From positions 124,001 through 188,000 of the forward strand of contig JACRDF010000003.1 of assembly GCA_016212925.1 (NCBI GenBank): a stretch of DNA of 64,000 bases. Direction: 5' to 3'. A model generated the notes under the pieces. That model was not told where the DNA came from. It was given only the letters and a program-made list of their open reading frames with translations, and made no database searches. Position 1 is the first letter of the stretch; each line of letters starts with the position of its first letter. The DNA is from Desulfomonile tiedjei (GTDB lineage: Bacteria > Desulfobacterota > Desulfomonilia > Desulfomonilales > Desulfomonilaceae). Position numbers and translations under genes: made by a program. Shown here piece by piece: positions 1 through 9,868 of this stretch.

Positions 1-21
1 CGTAACATCGAGGATAGCAGC

Positions 22-99
22 TGTCATTGCGAGGAGCGAAGCGACGAAGCAATCTCTCGCCACTGAGATTGCTTCGGGCTCGACGCCCTCGCAATGACA
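22..99. repeat. REP-like palindromic repeat, full copy
   Basis: The two halves, GTCATTGCGAGGAGCGAAGC and GAGATTGCTTCGGGCTCGAC..., are near inverted complements ending in GCAATGAC. A second full copy lies at 17821-17898 and half copies at 12055-12086 and 49459-49485, so this is a dispersed intergenic palindrome. It lies downstream of the porin gene and beyond its terminator. Confidence 0.8.
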
Positions 100-210
100 A
101 CTTTCGGCAATGTTATATTTTTTATGGCGAATCGGTATAAGAGTAAGTGTTGGCATGCTTTCCAGCCTGCCCCACAACCACAAGTCCCCCCATCATGGCA
201 AGATTGCACA

Positions 211-240
211 AAAAAACGGAGGGCCTGTAAGCCCTCCGTT
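211..240 (-). terminator. Rho-independent terminator of the porin-like gene
   Basis: On the minus strand AACGGAGGGC and GCCCTCCGTT form a 10-bp stem around a short loop, followed by a run of T (seen as the A run at 210-216 on the plus strand). It lies about 30 bases past the stop codon of the gene at 271-2115. Confidence 0.8.
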
Positions 241-270
241 GGTTTCGTCGATTGATCGTTTGATTAGGCT

Positions 271-2115
271 TTAGAACTCGGCCGTGAACTTCAGTTCCAA
301 AGCAAATATGCCGTCTATGGTTCTGTTCGGGTTTATGCCCCAGAAGTTGCTGGCCCTTCCCACGTTCCAGTTCACCTGGGCACTCTTGTCGACGCACGCA
401 TAGTTCCACCACCTACCGGGTTTCCAGTAGGCGAAGGTGGTATTGAGCAGCAAGCCTTCCAGAAGCTTCCAGTCAACGCCCCAGTCGATCTCCCATCCCA
501 AATTGGTGTCGGGGATATTAGGCGCTGAACTCCGGGAGTTAAGGTTCAGGACAACAGCACTGTTTGAGGCCTGCGCGCCCGCCAAGGTGCCGCCGATGTC
601 AACGTTGGGCCTGATAAAGCCCCAGCCCCAGCCGCTCTTGGACGCGCGGTCGGCCCACATAAAGCTCGTGTAAAAGTTCAGGTTCGCTGCCACGGCATAG
701 TCGACCCTTGCTGCGAAGATTGACGCGTCATCGGCATAGCCGTTGCCTGTGTCGGCATTTATAAACGCGCCGAGACCATAAGTGTAAACCATGAGGTAGC
801 TATAAGGCCGGAACAGCCCTGTGTTTGAAAAATTGGTCGCCGCAGCACGATATACGGTGGTGGTATCTGTGCTGGTCGCAGGAGTGGTAATCAGACCTGT
901 CCTGTCTATCTGAATGCCGTTCCGCCTGTCAGGGCCTGACAACCAGGCATAAAGGCCCGCAACTTTGGCAGGTCCGCAAAGGACACCAGATTCCATAACG
1001 AACCGCAGGGCTTCAACGTACTCATCCCTGGTTTGGGGCGCTGATCCAAGCCCGGCGGTGCCGGTCTGAAGGGCAGCCAAGGTCCTTACTTGAGGCACGC
1101 CCGCGTCGTTTCCCTGCCTGAATCTTGCCGTTATGTAGTCAAAAGCACCCTCTGCATTGAAGAAGAAACGCCCGTTGTTATACTTGATATACAGCGAGCC
1201 AAACTGATCGAGAAAATCTTGGCGGTATCGCGTGGCATTCCTGGACGTTACACCGCCCTGCGTGGCACCGGGAGCTGCAATGACACTTTCACCGCCACGA
1301 TGTTGGTCTGAACCATAGTTGTAGCGAATACCGATGTCCACGGGCCCGCTTCTGTAAACGGCAGTTGCCGAGGCGTCGACAATTCTGCCGTTGTTCTTGT
1401 CAAAGTCGGTATTGAAAAATCCGGTGCCTGCCGATCGTCTTGCCGGGTGAAACCCCAACACCATCGTTAGGGGTCCGTAAGGAACAGACATCGAAAAGGA
1501 TTCTGATGTGCGGTGTTCTATACCATTGTAGAAGAGGCCTGTGCCGAAAATGTTAGGTCTCTTGCCCAAAGTCAATATACCCCAGGGAGTCTGCGCGGTC
1601 ATCCACAGAGTGTTCCAGTATCCAGGGGAGAAAGAGCGCTGAACGCCAGGAAACCTGTTGTTCAAATACTCGGACGCTACGAGGTCCCCGAGGCCGCGGT
1701 CGGTGGCGCCGAAAAACGGGGCTGCCGTCCCGAATGGGTTCCACTCGCCGATCCAGTAACTGCCCCTGACGCGAACAGCAGGATTGATCCTCAGTTCCAT
1801 GTTGTTGATCATGTATTGGGTCTGCCATGCGGCGTCGGAGCCTGAAACCAAGTCAAAGGCCTGAATACCCAACCATGCATTGTATGGCGCAAACGTTCCG
1901 GCGGCTACCGCTATCGGTGCTGTTGCATTCGCTATCGCGGGCTGCGAAACGTCGTACCGGCCGAAAAAGCCGTTCTTACCGCCCTGCGACCTGATGTCAT
2001 ACTCCCAGGTCCAGGCGCCGGTCATCGTGAATTCCCATGCCGATGCCGGAGCCGCGAACATGCCAATGCTCAGGCTCAGCACGACTGCTAACAACCAAAC
2101 CCTATTATGACGCAT
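271..2115 (-). CDS. Putative outer-membrane beta-barrel (porin-like) protein
   Basis: The 614-residue product has a cleavable signal peptide (basic start, hydrophobic core, APASA cleavage motif near residue 26). The rest is aromatic- and Asn/Gly-rich with alternating patterns typical of beta strands, and it ends in ...LKFTAEF with a C-terminal phenylalanine, as Bam-inserted outer-membrane proteins do. The start is secured by an AAGGAGGAAATCC ribosome site 8 bases upstream. Its size resembles large porins or alginate-export-type channels of Deltaproteobacteria, but I cannot assign a substrate. It is a single-gene unit with its own terminator, divergent from the MBL gene at 2515. Confidence 0.7.
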   Translation of the reverse strand: MRHNRVWLLAVVLSLSIGMFAAPASAWEFTMTGAWTWEYDIRSQGGKNGFFGRYDVSQPAIANATAPIAVAAGTFAPYNAWLGIQAFDLVSGSDAAWQTQYMINNMELRINPAVRVRGSYWIGEWNPFGTAAPFFGATDRGLGDLVASEYLNNRFPGVQRSFSPGYWNTLWMTAQTPWGILTLGKRPNIFGTGLFYNGIEHRTSESFSMSVPYGPLTMVLGFHPARRSAGTGFFNTDFDKNNGRIVDASATAVYRSGPVDIGIRYNYGSDQHRGGESVIAAPGATQGGVTSRNATRYRQDFLDQFGSLYIKYNNGRFFFNAEGAFDYITARFRQGNDAGVPQVRTLAALQTGTAGLGSAPQTRDEYVEALRFVMESGVLCGPAKVAGLYAWLSGPDRRNGIQIDRTGLITTPATSTDTTTVYRAAATNFSNTGLFRPYSYLMVYTYGLGAFINADTGNGYADDASIFAARVDYAVAANLNFYTSFMWADRASKSGWGWGFIRPNVDIGGTLAGAQASNSAVVLNLNSRSSAPNIPDTNLGWEIDWGVDWKLLEGLLLNTTFAYWKPGRWWNYACVDKSAQVNWNVGRASNFWGINPNRTIDGIFALELKFTAEF

Positions 2116-2514
2116 TTGGATTTCCTCCTTAACACGAAGGACGATCCCGCTTTCTACGCGAGATGTCGCCCCAATTCAAACGAACACAAATGCTCCCCCG
2201 CCTGAAAGTTCATGGCAGAAACTTCCCAGCGGTTTCGAGCAGTTAACTTTTGCAGACAAATATTGGGAATGATTCTACGTGTGCCATGCAGCGATGTCAA
2301 GCGAAAAGCGCCTTAGCGAAATCCTAACAAAGACGGTGAATGGCCATTGCAAGCGAAAGATTGCTCACCGCCGAGATCACAGAGGCCGCCGCGAGAACAC
2401 GAAGGGTCCGGAGTGATGTTACAGTAACCGTCCTGCGGCGATCTCCGCGGTGAAAGATTACCATTTCGCGGTCGGCATCGGTATAATGTCAGTGGAAGCG
2501 AGGGAGGAAGCTTC
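2116..2514. other. Divergent intergenic region, nothing recognised
   Basis: This 399-base gap between the porin gene and the MBL gene must hold both promoters, but I found no convincing -35/-10 pair or palindrome. Reading frames here look like noise. Confidence 0.4.
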
Positions 2515-3276
2515 ATGGAAATCACGATACTGGGCAGCGGAACCGCGACACCGAGCCTGGAACGCAACGCTTCGGGCCTGTGCGTGCGAGGCTCCGGATC
2601 GTGGACGCTTGTGGACATGGGTCCTGGAACTGTGCGCCGAATGTGTGAGGCCGGCATAGATTCAAAGTGGATCGATGCGATTCTCATAACGCATTTTCAT
2701 CCGGACCATGTCTCCGACCTGGTTCCTTTCCTGTTTGCCTCAAACTACGAGTACGGAGTGGTCCGCAGCGACCCCTTCCACTTGATAGGCCCGACGGGTC
2801 TGGAACAATTTTACCGAGCTTTGGTCGGAGTGTACGGGGATTGGATAGTTCCCAAGGGTGATCGGCTGGTTCTTCGGGAGATGGACGCGCGTGCACCTGG
2901 AAGTTTGGAGCTGGATGGATTTATAATACGTTCGAGCCCCGCTGTTCACTCCTTTCCCAGCCTCCACTACAGGATCGAAGCGGATGGCGTGTCTGTCACG
3001 GTTTCCGGTGACACGGATTTTTCGGAAGGTTTGATTGATTTGGCGCGGGGCACGGAAATCCTGATATGTGAGTGCTCCATGCCGGATGAATTGAAGCAAC
3101 CGGGGCACTTGGTCCCGTCGGAGGCAGGGCTTATCGCGGAGCAGGCACCTGCCAAGAAGCTGGTCTTGACGCACTTCTATCCACCCTGTGACGACGTGGA
3201 CGTGGTCAAACAGGCTGCCAGGGTCTATTCGGGTGAAATCGTGAAAGCCCGAGATCTTATGGTTCTTTCCCCTTGA
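2515..3276 (+). CDS. MBL-fold metal-dependent hydrolase, RNase Z/arylsulfatase-like
   Basis: The 253-residue product is a single metallo-beta-lactamase domain. The zinc motif HFHPDH lies at residues 60-65, a downstream His at VHSFPSLHY, the bridging Asp in SGDTD and a last His in LTHFYP. The N-terminal MEITILGSGTATPS is typical of the RNase Z and arylsulfatase-like branch. There is no signal peptide, so it is cytosolic. An excellent GGAGGAAGC site precedes the ATG. It lacks the long exosite region of true tRNase Z, so tRNA 3' processing should not be assumed; the substrate is unknown. Confidence 0.8.
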   Translation: MEITILGSGTATPSLERNASGLCVRGSGSWTLVDMGPGTVRRMCEAGIDSKWIDAILITHFHPDHVSDLVPFLFASNYEYGVVRSDPFHLIGPTGLEQFYRALVGVYGDWIVPKGDRLVLREMDARAPGSLELDGFIIRSSPAVHSFPSLHYRIEADGVSVTVSGDTDFSEGLIDLARGTEILICECSMPDELKQPGHLVPSEAGLIAEQAPAKKLVLTHFYPPCDDVDVVKQAARVYSGEIVKARDLMVLSP

Positions 3277-3399
3277 ATAAGAAAGCGACCCAAGATATGG
3301 TAACCATTCATAGAATCGTGGGGCAGGCTTTCCCGGCCGCCTGTCCGGAATCTCAGTGATGACAGGCTGAAGAGCCTGTTCCACAAGAAGTGATCCATT

Positions 3400-6342
3400 G
3401 TGAACAAAGCACTTCAAAAAATCGTCGGCAAAAGCCTTCTCACAATCTTTGTCCTGATCCCTCTTATCCTCCTCCTGGAAATTCCCATTTTCCTGGGTGG
3501 CGCTGTGCTGGGAACCTATTTGGTTTTTTCCAGACAACTCCCTCAAATTCCGGGATTAGAGACCTACCAGCCACGCACGGTTTCGACATTTTACTCGGAC
3601 GACGGCACGGTGATCGGGATTTTCTACAAAGAGAGGCGCTTTGTGGTTGAGCTGTCTCAGATTCCGCCTCATGTTATCAAGGCATTTCTAGGAGCGGAGG
3701 ATTCCAGATTTTACGAGCATTCCGGTGTAGACTGGCGGGGCTTTGGCCGGGCGGTGTTGGCCAATCTCAAAGCCGGCAGGATAGTGCAGGGCGGCAGCAC
3801 CATAACGATGCAACAAACCCGTAACTACCTGTTAACCAGGGACAGGACCGCGTCCCGCAAGATCAAAGAAATCCTCCTGGCTTCTCGTATCGAAAAGTTG
3901 TGGGGCAAGGAAAAGATCCTCTACATCTACCTGAACGAGATCTATCTTGGTGAAGGCTCTTACGGGGTGGAGGCGGCTGCCAGAAGCTATTTCGACAAAC
4001 CCGTGGAGCACTTGACGGTTGCTGAGGCCGCGCTCATTGCCGGTCTGGTGGCGAGCCCCGCACGTTTCAATCCCTTCAAGAGCGAGGAGCTTGCACGGCA
4101 AAGGCAGTTGACGGTGCTGGGACGAATGCTCCGTGCGGGCTTCATCACCGAAGAAGAATATGAAAAGGCCAAGCAGCAGAAATTGTTCATCAAGAAGGAC
4201 GTGACGAAACCTTTTGACCTGGTGCCGGATTTTGCCGAAGAAGTCCGCCGTTACATCATTAAAAAGTACGGCGAGCAGAAGCTTTATCACGAAGGGCTCA
4301 AGGTCTTCACCACCTGCCGGATCGACTATCAGCGGCATGCCCAGGAGGCGGTGGAGAAGGGCCTCGCGGAGATAAAGGCGCGGCAGAAGCATTTCGCTAT
4401 AGTCAACACCATACCCCCCGGTCAGATCGACGAACTGCTTCAGGGCCGGGTCAATCCGAATTTGGCTGAAGGCCGTGTATACCAGGGGATAGTGACAAAA
4501 GTTAACCGCAAGAAGGCCGAAACCGACCTGGATGTTGCTTTCACCAAGCGAATCAGGGGGCGAGTGAAGCTTGAGGGACCTGCACCCATATACAAAGTGG
4601 GCCACGTGCTGGCCCTCCGTTTCGAGAAATTTGTCGGTGAAACACCGATGTTCGTCCTGGATGACAATCCCCAGCTTCAAGGCGCCCTGGTGTGTATAGA
4701 AAACCGGACGGGATACGTGCGGGCTCTGATCGGCGGCGTTTCCGGAGAGCGTTTTCAGTTCAACCGCGCGGTTCAGGCGAGACGCCAGCCGGGCAGCGCT
4801 TTCAAGCCCTTGATCTATGCTGTGGCAATTGAAGAGAAGAGCTACAGCCCTGCCACAATAATCATAGACGAACCCACAAGATTTCCGGTCGATTTCGACA
4901 AAGAAGAACTGGACTGGCAGCCCAGGAACGCGGGAGGAGACTACCTGGGGCCTCTGAGTTTGCGCCGAGCGCTCGAACTGTCCCGCAACATCTGCACCGC
5001 GAAAATTCTATATGACGTGGATTTTGGCCCGGTAATCCGTATGGCAAAAGCGATGGGGATTCGGTCTCCGCTGGGCAGCAACCTCTCGCTTAGCCTCGGG
5101 ACCTCGGAAGTGACCCCGATGGAGCTAACCTCGGCTTACACAGTTTTCCCCAATAGTGGTGTTCATGTCCAGCCCATCCTGGTCAAACGGATTGAGGATC
5201 GTTTTGGAAACGTCCTGGAAGACAATTCGGCCGTGCCATTATTGGACGCGTCGGAAATACCCCACCCGGTTCCGCGAGAGGAGATCAGGTCCGACCAAAA
5301 CATAAATTTCGGGGCCACTGACACAGATTACGACGAGGAACAGGAAACCACGGATTCGGAGACCGAGTTTGCCGAAACCCCGCGGCCTGTAGCTCGGGAC
5401 ACCGGCGATGCGCCAAAAGCCGGTGGCCCGACGCGCAGCGCCTCGTCCCACAAGAGGGCAAGGGCGGCCATGTCTCCGCAGACGGCCTATATCATGACGG
5501 ACCTGCTCCACGGAGGCGTAACCCACGGGACCGGTGCGCGCATGAGTAAGTACTTGAAGCGCAAAGACTTAGCCGGAAAGACGGGCACCACCAATAAGGC
5601 GGCTGATGCGTGGTTCATAGGGTTCAATCCTGATTTCACGACCGGTGTGTGGGTGGGCTTCGACGAATTGAGACCCCTTGGGCCCCGTGAGGAAGGCGCC
5701 CGCGCCGCATTGCCGATCTGGGGCTACTTCATGAAGGAGGTCCTGGACAAACGGCCTGAAAAGGAATTCCCGGTCCCTCCGGACATAACCTTCAAAGACA
5801 TGCTGACCATTGACGGCAGTTCCAAGGAGGGGTTTGCTCCAAAAACGGTTCGGGAACCGGTATACACCCCTTTCATGAACCGAACCCTGGTCCTCTCTCC
5901 AACGGATGAGCCCGAAGTGCTGGCCACCTACACCAGGGGGGTGAGTTTGTTGCCGGCCCCCTATGATCAGGCCACACGAGCATATCAGGCCCCAGGGGCT
6001 CAATATCCGCCCGGGCAGCCTTCCGGAGTCGTTCCGCCGGGACCGGGTAGGGGCGTCCCCCTGAACCCCCTGGATGGAAGGAACCTTTTTCCTGAAGAAG
6101 CTCGGGGAGTACAGCCGCCCTATGCCGCGCCAGGGGCAAGCACGGCGCCCCCTTTGACTCCGGGCCAACGTCTTCCCTCTCCGCCACCACGGGAAATGCT
6201 TCCGCCGGTCACGTCTCCGTCCCCCCAAGCACAAGGACTTCCTCCGAGAGAAGTCGCTGTGCCGGATCAGGAAATGGAGCGGCCGAGATCTCGCACCAAA
6301 TACGAGCCGCTTTTTTATCAGCAGCGGCACAGGAACCGCTGA
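3400..6342 (+). CDS. mrcA: Penicillin-binding protein 1A (bifunctional transglycosylase/transpeptidase)
   Basis: The product polymerises lipid II glycan strands and cross-links peptides in the periplasm. An N-terminal membrane anchor (about residues 12-42) is followed by a GT51 domain with catalytic Glu100 in GAEDSRFYEHSGVD. An OB-like insert comes next, then a transpeptidase domain with the nucleophile motif SAFK at 466-469, SRN at 528 and KTGTT at 727. A low-complexity acidic segment (about 630-690) interrupts the transpeptidase domain. A Pro-rich tail follows (about 850-960), ending in a basic stretch. At 980 residues it is longer than typical PBP1A because of these additions. The start is GTG. 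The MBL gene upstream is 120 bases away. Confidence 0.93.
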   Translation: MNKALQKIVGKSLLTIFVLIPLILLLEIPIFLGGAVLGTYLVFSRQLPQIPGLETYQPRTVSTFYSDDGTVIGIFYKERRFVVELSQIPPHVIKAFLGAEDSRFYEHSGVDWRGFGRAVLANLKAGRIVQGGSTITMQQTRNYLLTRDRTASRKIKEILLASRIEKLWGKEKILYIYLNEIYLGEGSYGVEAAARSYFDKPVEHLTVAEAALIAGLVASPARFNPFKSEELARQRQLTVLGRMLRAGFITEEEYEKAKQQKLFIKKDVTKPFDLVPDFAEEVRRYIIKKYGEQKLYHEGLKVFTTCRIDYQRHAQEAVEKGLAEIKARQKHFAIVNTIPPGQIDELLQGRVNPNLAEGRVYQGIVTKVNRKKAETDLDVAFTKRIRGRVKLEGPAPIYKVGHVLALRFEKFVGETPMFVLDDNPQLQGALVCIENRTGYVRALIGGVSGERFQFNRAVQARRQPGSAFKPLIYAVAIEEKSYSPATIIIDEPTRFPVDFDKEELDWQPRNAGGDYLGPLSLRRALELSRNICTAKILYDVDFGPVIRMAKAMGIRSPLGSNLSLSLGTSEVTPMELTSAYTVFPNSGVHVQPILVKRIEDRFGNVLEDNSAVPLLDASEIPHPVPREEIRSDQNINFGATDTDYDEEQETTDSETEFAETPRPVARDTGDAPKAGGPTRSASSHKRARAAMSPQTAYIMTDLLHGGVTHGTGARMSKYLKRKDLAGKTGTTNKAADAWFIGFNPDFTTGVWVGFDELRPLGPREEGARAALPIWGYFMKEVLDKRPEKEFPVPPDITFKDMLTIDGSSKEGFAPKTVREPVYTPFMNRTLVLSPTDEPEVLATYTRGVSLLPAPYDQATRAYQAPGAQYPPGQPSGVVPPGPGRGVPLNPLDGRNLFPEEARGVQPPYAAPGASTAPPLTPGQRLPSPPPREMLPPVTSPSPQAQGLPPREVAVPDQEMERPRSRTKYEPLFYQQRHRNR

Positions 6343-6433
6343 AAACAGTTGGTATCCGAAGAAGTGATCCGGCCTAATTGCCAGGGACTTTGGATCCTAA
6401 CTCTGCGATCGCGCATCGGTATCGGGAGTTGCT

Positions 6434-7456
6434 ATGCGAGTGGCTGTGGCCATGAGTGGAGGCTTGGACAGTACCGCGTCCGCGCTAATCCTGAAGCGAG
6501 ACGGGCACGACGTAATTGGATTTCACGCTCTGCTGCATTCCGGGTCCGACAAATCCTGGGAAATGGCCCAGGCCGCGGCTGAACAGATCGGGGTCCCGAT
6601 TCACCAAGTCGATCTGTCTGAGGAGTTCCAGGCTCTTGTAATAAGATACTTTGTTGCTGAATATTCCGGAGGCCGGACGCCGTCGCCGTGCCCTATGTGC
6701 AATCGCTTCATCAAAATGACACTTCTGTTCGACCAGGCTCGTGCGTTCGGCTGCGAAAAAATGGCTACGGGCCACTATGCCAGAATCGGCCTCTCCCCGG
6801 AGGGGCCTGTTTTGCTCCGAGGTAAAGATAGAGCGAAAGACCAATCGTATTTTCTGTTCATGTTGACCCCTGAGATTCTCGGCAGCACGATCTTTCCGCT
6901 GGGAGGTTTCACCAAAACTCAGGTAAGAGACTTGTTGCGAAGTGAAGGCATTTCAGTTTGGGAATCCGACGAATCGCAGGAACTGTGCTTTATTGCCGAG
7001 GGGAACTACAGGGACTTTCTGAGCATTCACGGAACAAAGGATCGCCCTGGTCGAATAGTCGATCGTCTTGGAAATACATTAGGTACACACCGAGGTATAA
7101 CGAATTATACCGTGGGCCAACGCCGAGGGCTGGGTATTTCTCGGCCAAAACCTCTCTATGTAATCCGAGTAGATCCTGAAACCAACACGGTGGTTGTCGG
7201 CACCAAGGAAGAGACCCTGAAGTCAGGCTTCACCATTAACAAAGTAAACCTACTGGCTGTTAAGGCACCCTTACCGGGAGATCGGCTCCACGTGAAGATC
7301 AGGTCCACGTCACCGTCCGTGCCCTGTGCAATAAAGGATTTCCAGGGCGATGCAATGGAGATAAGGTTTGACACACCGCAGTCGGGTGTTGCTCCGGGAC
7401 AAGCCGCCGTGCTTTATTCGGGCGAGCAGGTCGTTGGAGGAGGCTGGATCGCGTGA
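6434..7456 (+). CDS. mnmA: tRNA-specific 2-thiouridylase MnmA
   Basis: MnmA activates U34 of Lys, Glu and Gln tRNAs with ATP and inserts sulfur relayed from a cysteine desulfurase. The PP-loop motif SGGLDS lies at residues 8-13. The catalytic cysteines of the family are visible at C86 (SPCPMCN, with C89) and C185 (QELCFI). The KDQSYFLF segment and the C-terminal beta-barrel domain (VGTKEE... onward) are present, and the 340-residue length is normal to slightly short. It begins 91 bases after the PBP gene and could share its transcript. Confidence 0.93.
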   Translation: MRVAVAMSGGLDSTASALILKRDGHDVIGFHALLHSGSDKSWEMAQAAAEQIGVPIHQVDLSEEFQALVIRYFVAEYSGGRTPSPCPMCNRFIKMTLLFDQARAFGCEKMATGHYARIGLSPEGPVLLRGKDRAKDQSYFLFMLTPEILGSTIFPLGGFTKTQVRDLLRSEGISVWESDESQELCFIAEGNYRDFLSIHGTKDRPGRIVDRLGNTLGTHRGITNYTVGQRRGLGISRPKPLYVIRVDPETNTVVVGTKEETLKSGFTINKVNLLAVKAPLPGDRLHVKIRSTSPSVPCAIKDFQGDAMEIRFDTPQSGVAPGQAAVLYSGEQVVGGGWIA

Positions 7457-7784
7457 TACCAGGGAATAAATGTTGCAAGGAGGCCCTTTTCCGGCGCAAT
7501 AGATTGTTTACGTAGCTCCGCGGGTTTTGTCAATGCTGTGGAAGCATGGTTCAGCGGATTTGCCTCAGGAAGGGGCTCACTATTTTCATTGCTGTAAGTG
7601 TCAAATAATTCGTGGACAAGAGTGAGACAAAAGGCATAATCCATTAAACAAAATACGTTCCCGCCGTAAGTTATCTCGGACCCTCGCCCATTCCACCTGC
7701 CTTGGGGCCTGGGTCCTGTTCCGTGCTTGATCTGACCGGTGGAGGTAGATTAGAATAGGTGTGCCTTGTGAGGGGCGAGCGAAA
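7457..7784. other. Intergenic, nothing recognised
   Basis: The stretch between mnmA and the PAC2 gene contains no convincing reading frame, stem-loop terminator or repeat. Confidence 0.4.
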
Positions 7785-8669
7785 ATGACGGAATCTGTGC
7801 CGCGGTCGTACATTGAATGGGACCATGTGCCCAACCTCCGAACACCCGTCCTGGTTGCGGGGTTCCACGGGTGGTCCGACGCCGGTGGTGTGTCTACGGA
7901 CACCATTCAATACCTGGTCGAAGTCTTGCAGCCCGTTGAGATAGCCGCCCTCAGTAACGAGCCGTTTGTGAATTACACGCTGGATCGGCCTGTGGCTCAG
8001 ATCGAAGACGGCATCATCCATGAGCTGGAACCGATGTCTTCTCAACTGTATTGTTGGAAGAATCCTTCGGGCAACCGCGATGTTGCCTTGCTTCTCGGGA
8101 AGGAGCCGCACCACGGATGGTTAACCTATTCGTCAGTGATTATTGATATAATCAGAAAGCTGAGTGTGCAACAGCTTTACACTGTCGGAGGGGTGCAGGA
8201 TACTATTTCTCATTCAGCTCCCGCTGTCGTGACAGTCGTGGGCTCGTCCACTTCCGTTGTGGAGAGTGCACTTAAATCGGATGCTCAGGTACGAGCCGCT
8301 GATTACTATGGACCTATCAGCATTCATTCGTGCTTGGTAAAGGCATGCATGGACGCGGGTATTGACGCGCTCAGCCTGTGGGGCCATGTTCCTGCCTATC
8401 TGCAGAAAAATCCGCGGGTTGTCAACAAGCTGGTGTCCATTCTTAGTAAGGGCGTGGGCATGGAGTGTCCTGTGGACATTCTGGTGCAGAAGTCAATTGA
8501 ACTTGACCGAAAAATAAATGAGGCCCTTGCTAAGGACCCGAACCTAAAGGACCTTGTGGAGCGAATCGAAGAAAGAGAAGATTTCAGGTCGCCTGCCTCT
8601 GCTGATGACAAAGTGATACGACTCAACGATTTTCTCAGGAGAGACCCCCACAAGGACCCTGGCCAATGA
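7785..8669 (+). CDS. PAC2 family protein
   Basis: The sequence shows a PAC2 (proteasome assembly chaperone 2-like) domain: LVAGFHGWSDAGGVSTDT near the N-terminus, a central VGGVQDT segment and a C-terminal helical tail rich in charged residues (EALAKDPNLKDLVERIEERED). I place the start at the ATG at 7785, after a GAGGGG site, rather than the in-frame GTG at 7761. The bacterial and archaeal PAC2 family has no settled biochemical role. There is no signal peptide. Confidence 0.8.
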   Translation: MTESVPRSYIEWDHVPNLRTPVLVAGFHGWSDAGGVSTDTIQYLVEVLQPVEIAALSNEPFVNYTLDRPVAQIEDGIIHELEPMSSQLYCWKNPSGNRDVALLLGKEPHHGWLTYSSVIIDIIRKLSVQQLYTVGGVQDTISHSAPAVVTVVGSSTSVVESALKSDAQVRAADYYGPISIHSCLVKACMDAGIDALSLWGHVPAYLQKNPRVVNKLVSILSKGVGMECPVDILVQKSIELDRKINEALAKDPNLKDLVERIEEREDFRSPASADDKVIRLNDFLRRDPHKDPGQ

Positions 8670-8850
8670 CATACCGGAGACGCATTGCAATTGAGGCCGA
8701 CACGTCGCGAAGGTCCCCGGGTAAGGCGTCGGTCCCGCGATGTCGTGGGACGAACTTGCTCCGGCGCGAGGCCCGACGGTGACGCGCCGTTTTCAATGCG
8801 TATCAATATGAGTAAACTGCCGCCGAGTATTTAGGGATCTGTTGCAACCC

Positions 8851-9855
8851 ATGAACTCAAGCCAACTAGCAATCGAGATCATCCCGGATGTCACAATTGA
8901 CGACAAGTATGCAGCGATAATTGCCCAAGCGTTGGCCAGAATAACCTCCTTTACCAACAACGCTCTTCGAGACAACCGCCTGCCTGAACTATTTATGCTC
9001 GACAAAACCAATATGACCATCGGCGCCGCTGCCAAGATCCTGGTGGCCAAAGGTCGCTTTCTTGCAGGTTTTCAATTTGAAACTCGCTCGGAGGAGTTGG
9101 ATGATAATTTTCGTGTGTTTGTCCGAAAGCAACTGGAGGACGGCACGACTTTCAAATTCTACCTTACCCCCACTGTTCAGGAGATCATGCTCCAGTTGAT
9201 CTCTTTGGAAGATCGTCGGACTGTAGCGATCTTTTCTATGCTTAACAGCTCCATGGAAGTGGGGTACCGCGTGCTCACGAAGCTCTACGCCAATCAACTG
9301 AGAAGGCTTGTGATACGCGCACCGATTTTTGTCAAAGACGGCATTTCGACGAAAATCGAAAAGATTGCCGTTTCAAAATCTCAGGACGATCCTGAATTGT
9401 GGAAAGTCCAATATGAACCGGCCACATCGCCTTCCGGCGGTCGAGCCGGCAACCGCCCCGGATCTCAGGACAACATTCTGCAGGTAATGATGGACGACAG
9501 CGTGTTTGCCGAATTGAATCAATACGTGGAAAACGTCATATCCCGGAGCGAGCGAATTAAGGCAAAACGGCAGCTAATAGAAGAAAACCCCGACATGCCC
9601 AGAGAAGAGATGTATGAACAGATGGTCCGCGAGGACCTGGATCAACTCGAAAACTGCTACGCACGGATTCATATTTACCTTAAAGCCTTCTATAAGAATA
9701 AGGACAGGAGAGTGGTCGGACAAAATCGCGTATTGAGACAGTTTTTTGGTAGCCAAATTGAAAAGATCACAGGCGAAACCTCACTTTTGGAGGATCTGCT
9801 GTCTCTTAATGAGGAAGAATATTTTACCAATATCTCGCGGCATAAAGAATTGTAG
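8851..9855 (+). CDS. Conserved-looking protein of unknown function (about 334 aa)
   Basis: I do not recognise the family. The product is soluble, with no signal peptide or membrane segment. Regions about 1-190 look like an alpha/beta domain. A Gly/Ser-rich linker (about 193-208) leads to a charged helical C-terminal half with ERIKAKRQLIEENPDMPREE and a basic KNKDRRVVGQNR segment. Codon use matches the neighbours. The ATG at 8851 is preferred over a TTG three codons earlier. It is convergent with the ABC ATPase gene, only 13 bases apart. Confidence 0.6.
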   Translation: MNSSQLAIEIIPDVTIDDKYAAIIAQALARITSFTNNALRDNRLPELFMLDKTNMTIGAAAKILVAKGRFLAGFQFETRSEELDDNFRVFVRKQLEDGTTFKFYLTPTVQEIMLQLISLEDRRTVAIFSMLNSSMEVGYRVLTKLYANQLRRLVIRAPIFVKDGISTKIEKIAVSKSQDDPELWKVQYEPATSPSGGRAGNRPGSQDNILQVMMDDSVFAELNQYVENVISRSERIKAKRQLIEENPDMPREEMYEQMVREDLDQLENCYARIHIYLKAFYKNKDRRVVGQNRVLRQFFGSQIEKITGETSLLEDLLSLNEEEYFTNISRHKEL

Positions 9856-9868
9856 AGGCATCGCCTGA

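Noticed and set aside
2740-3546. Long open frame on the minus strand opposite the MBL gene and start of PBP1A
   Set aside because: It lies antisense to two genes with clear motifs, has no ribosome site and no recognisable domain; it reflects GC-biased codon positions.
5569-6330. Minus-strand open frame over the PBP1A Pro-rich tail
   Set aside because: Antisense to a gene with intact catalytic motifs; its composition is Arg/Gly/Pro-rich shadow sequence.
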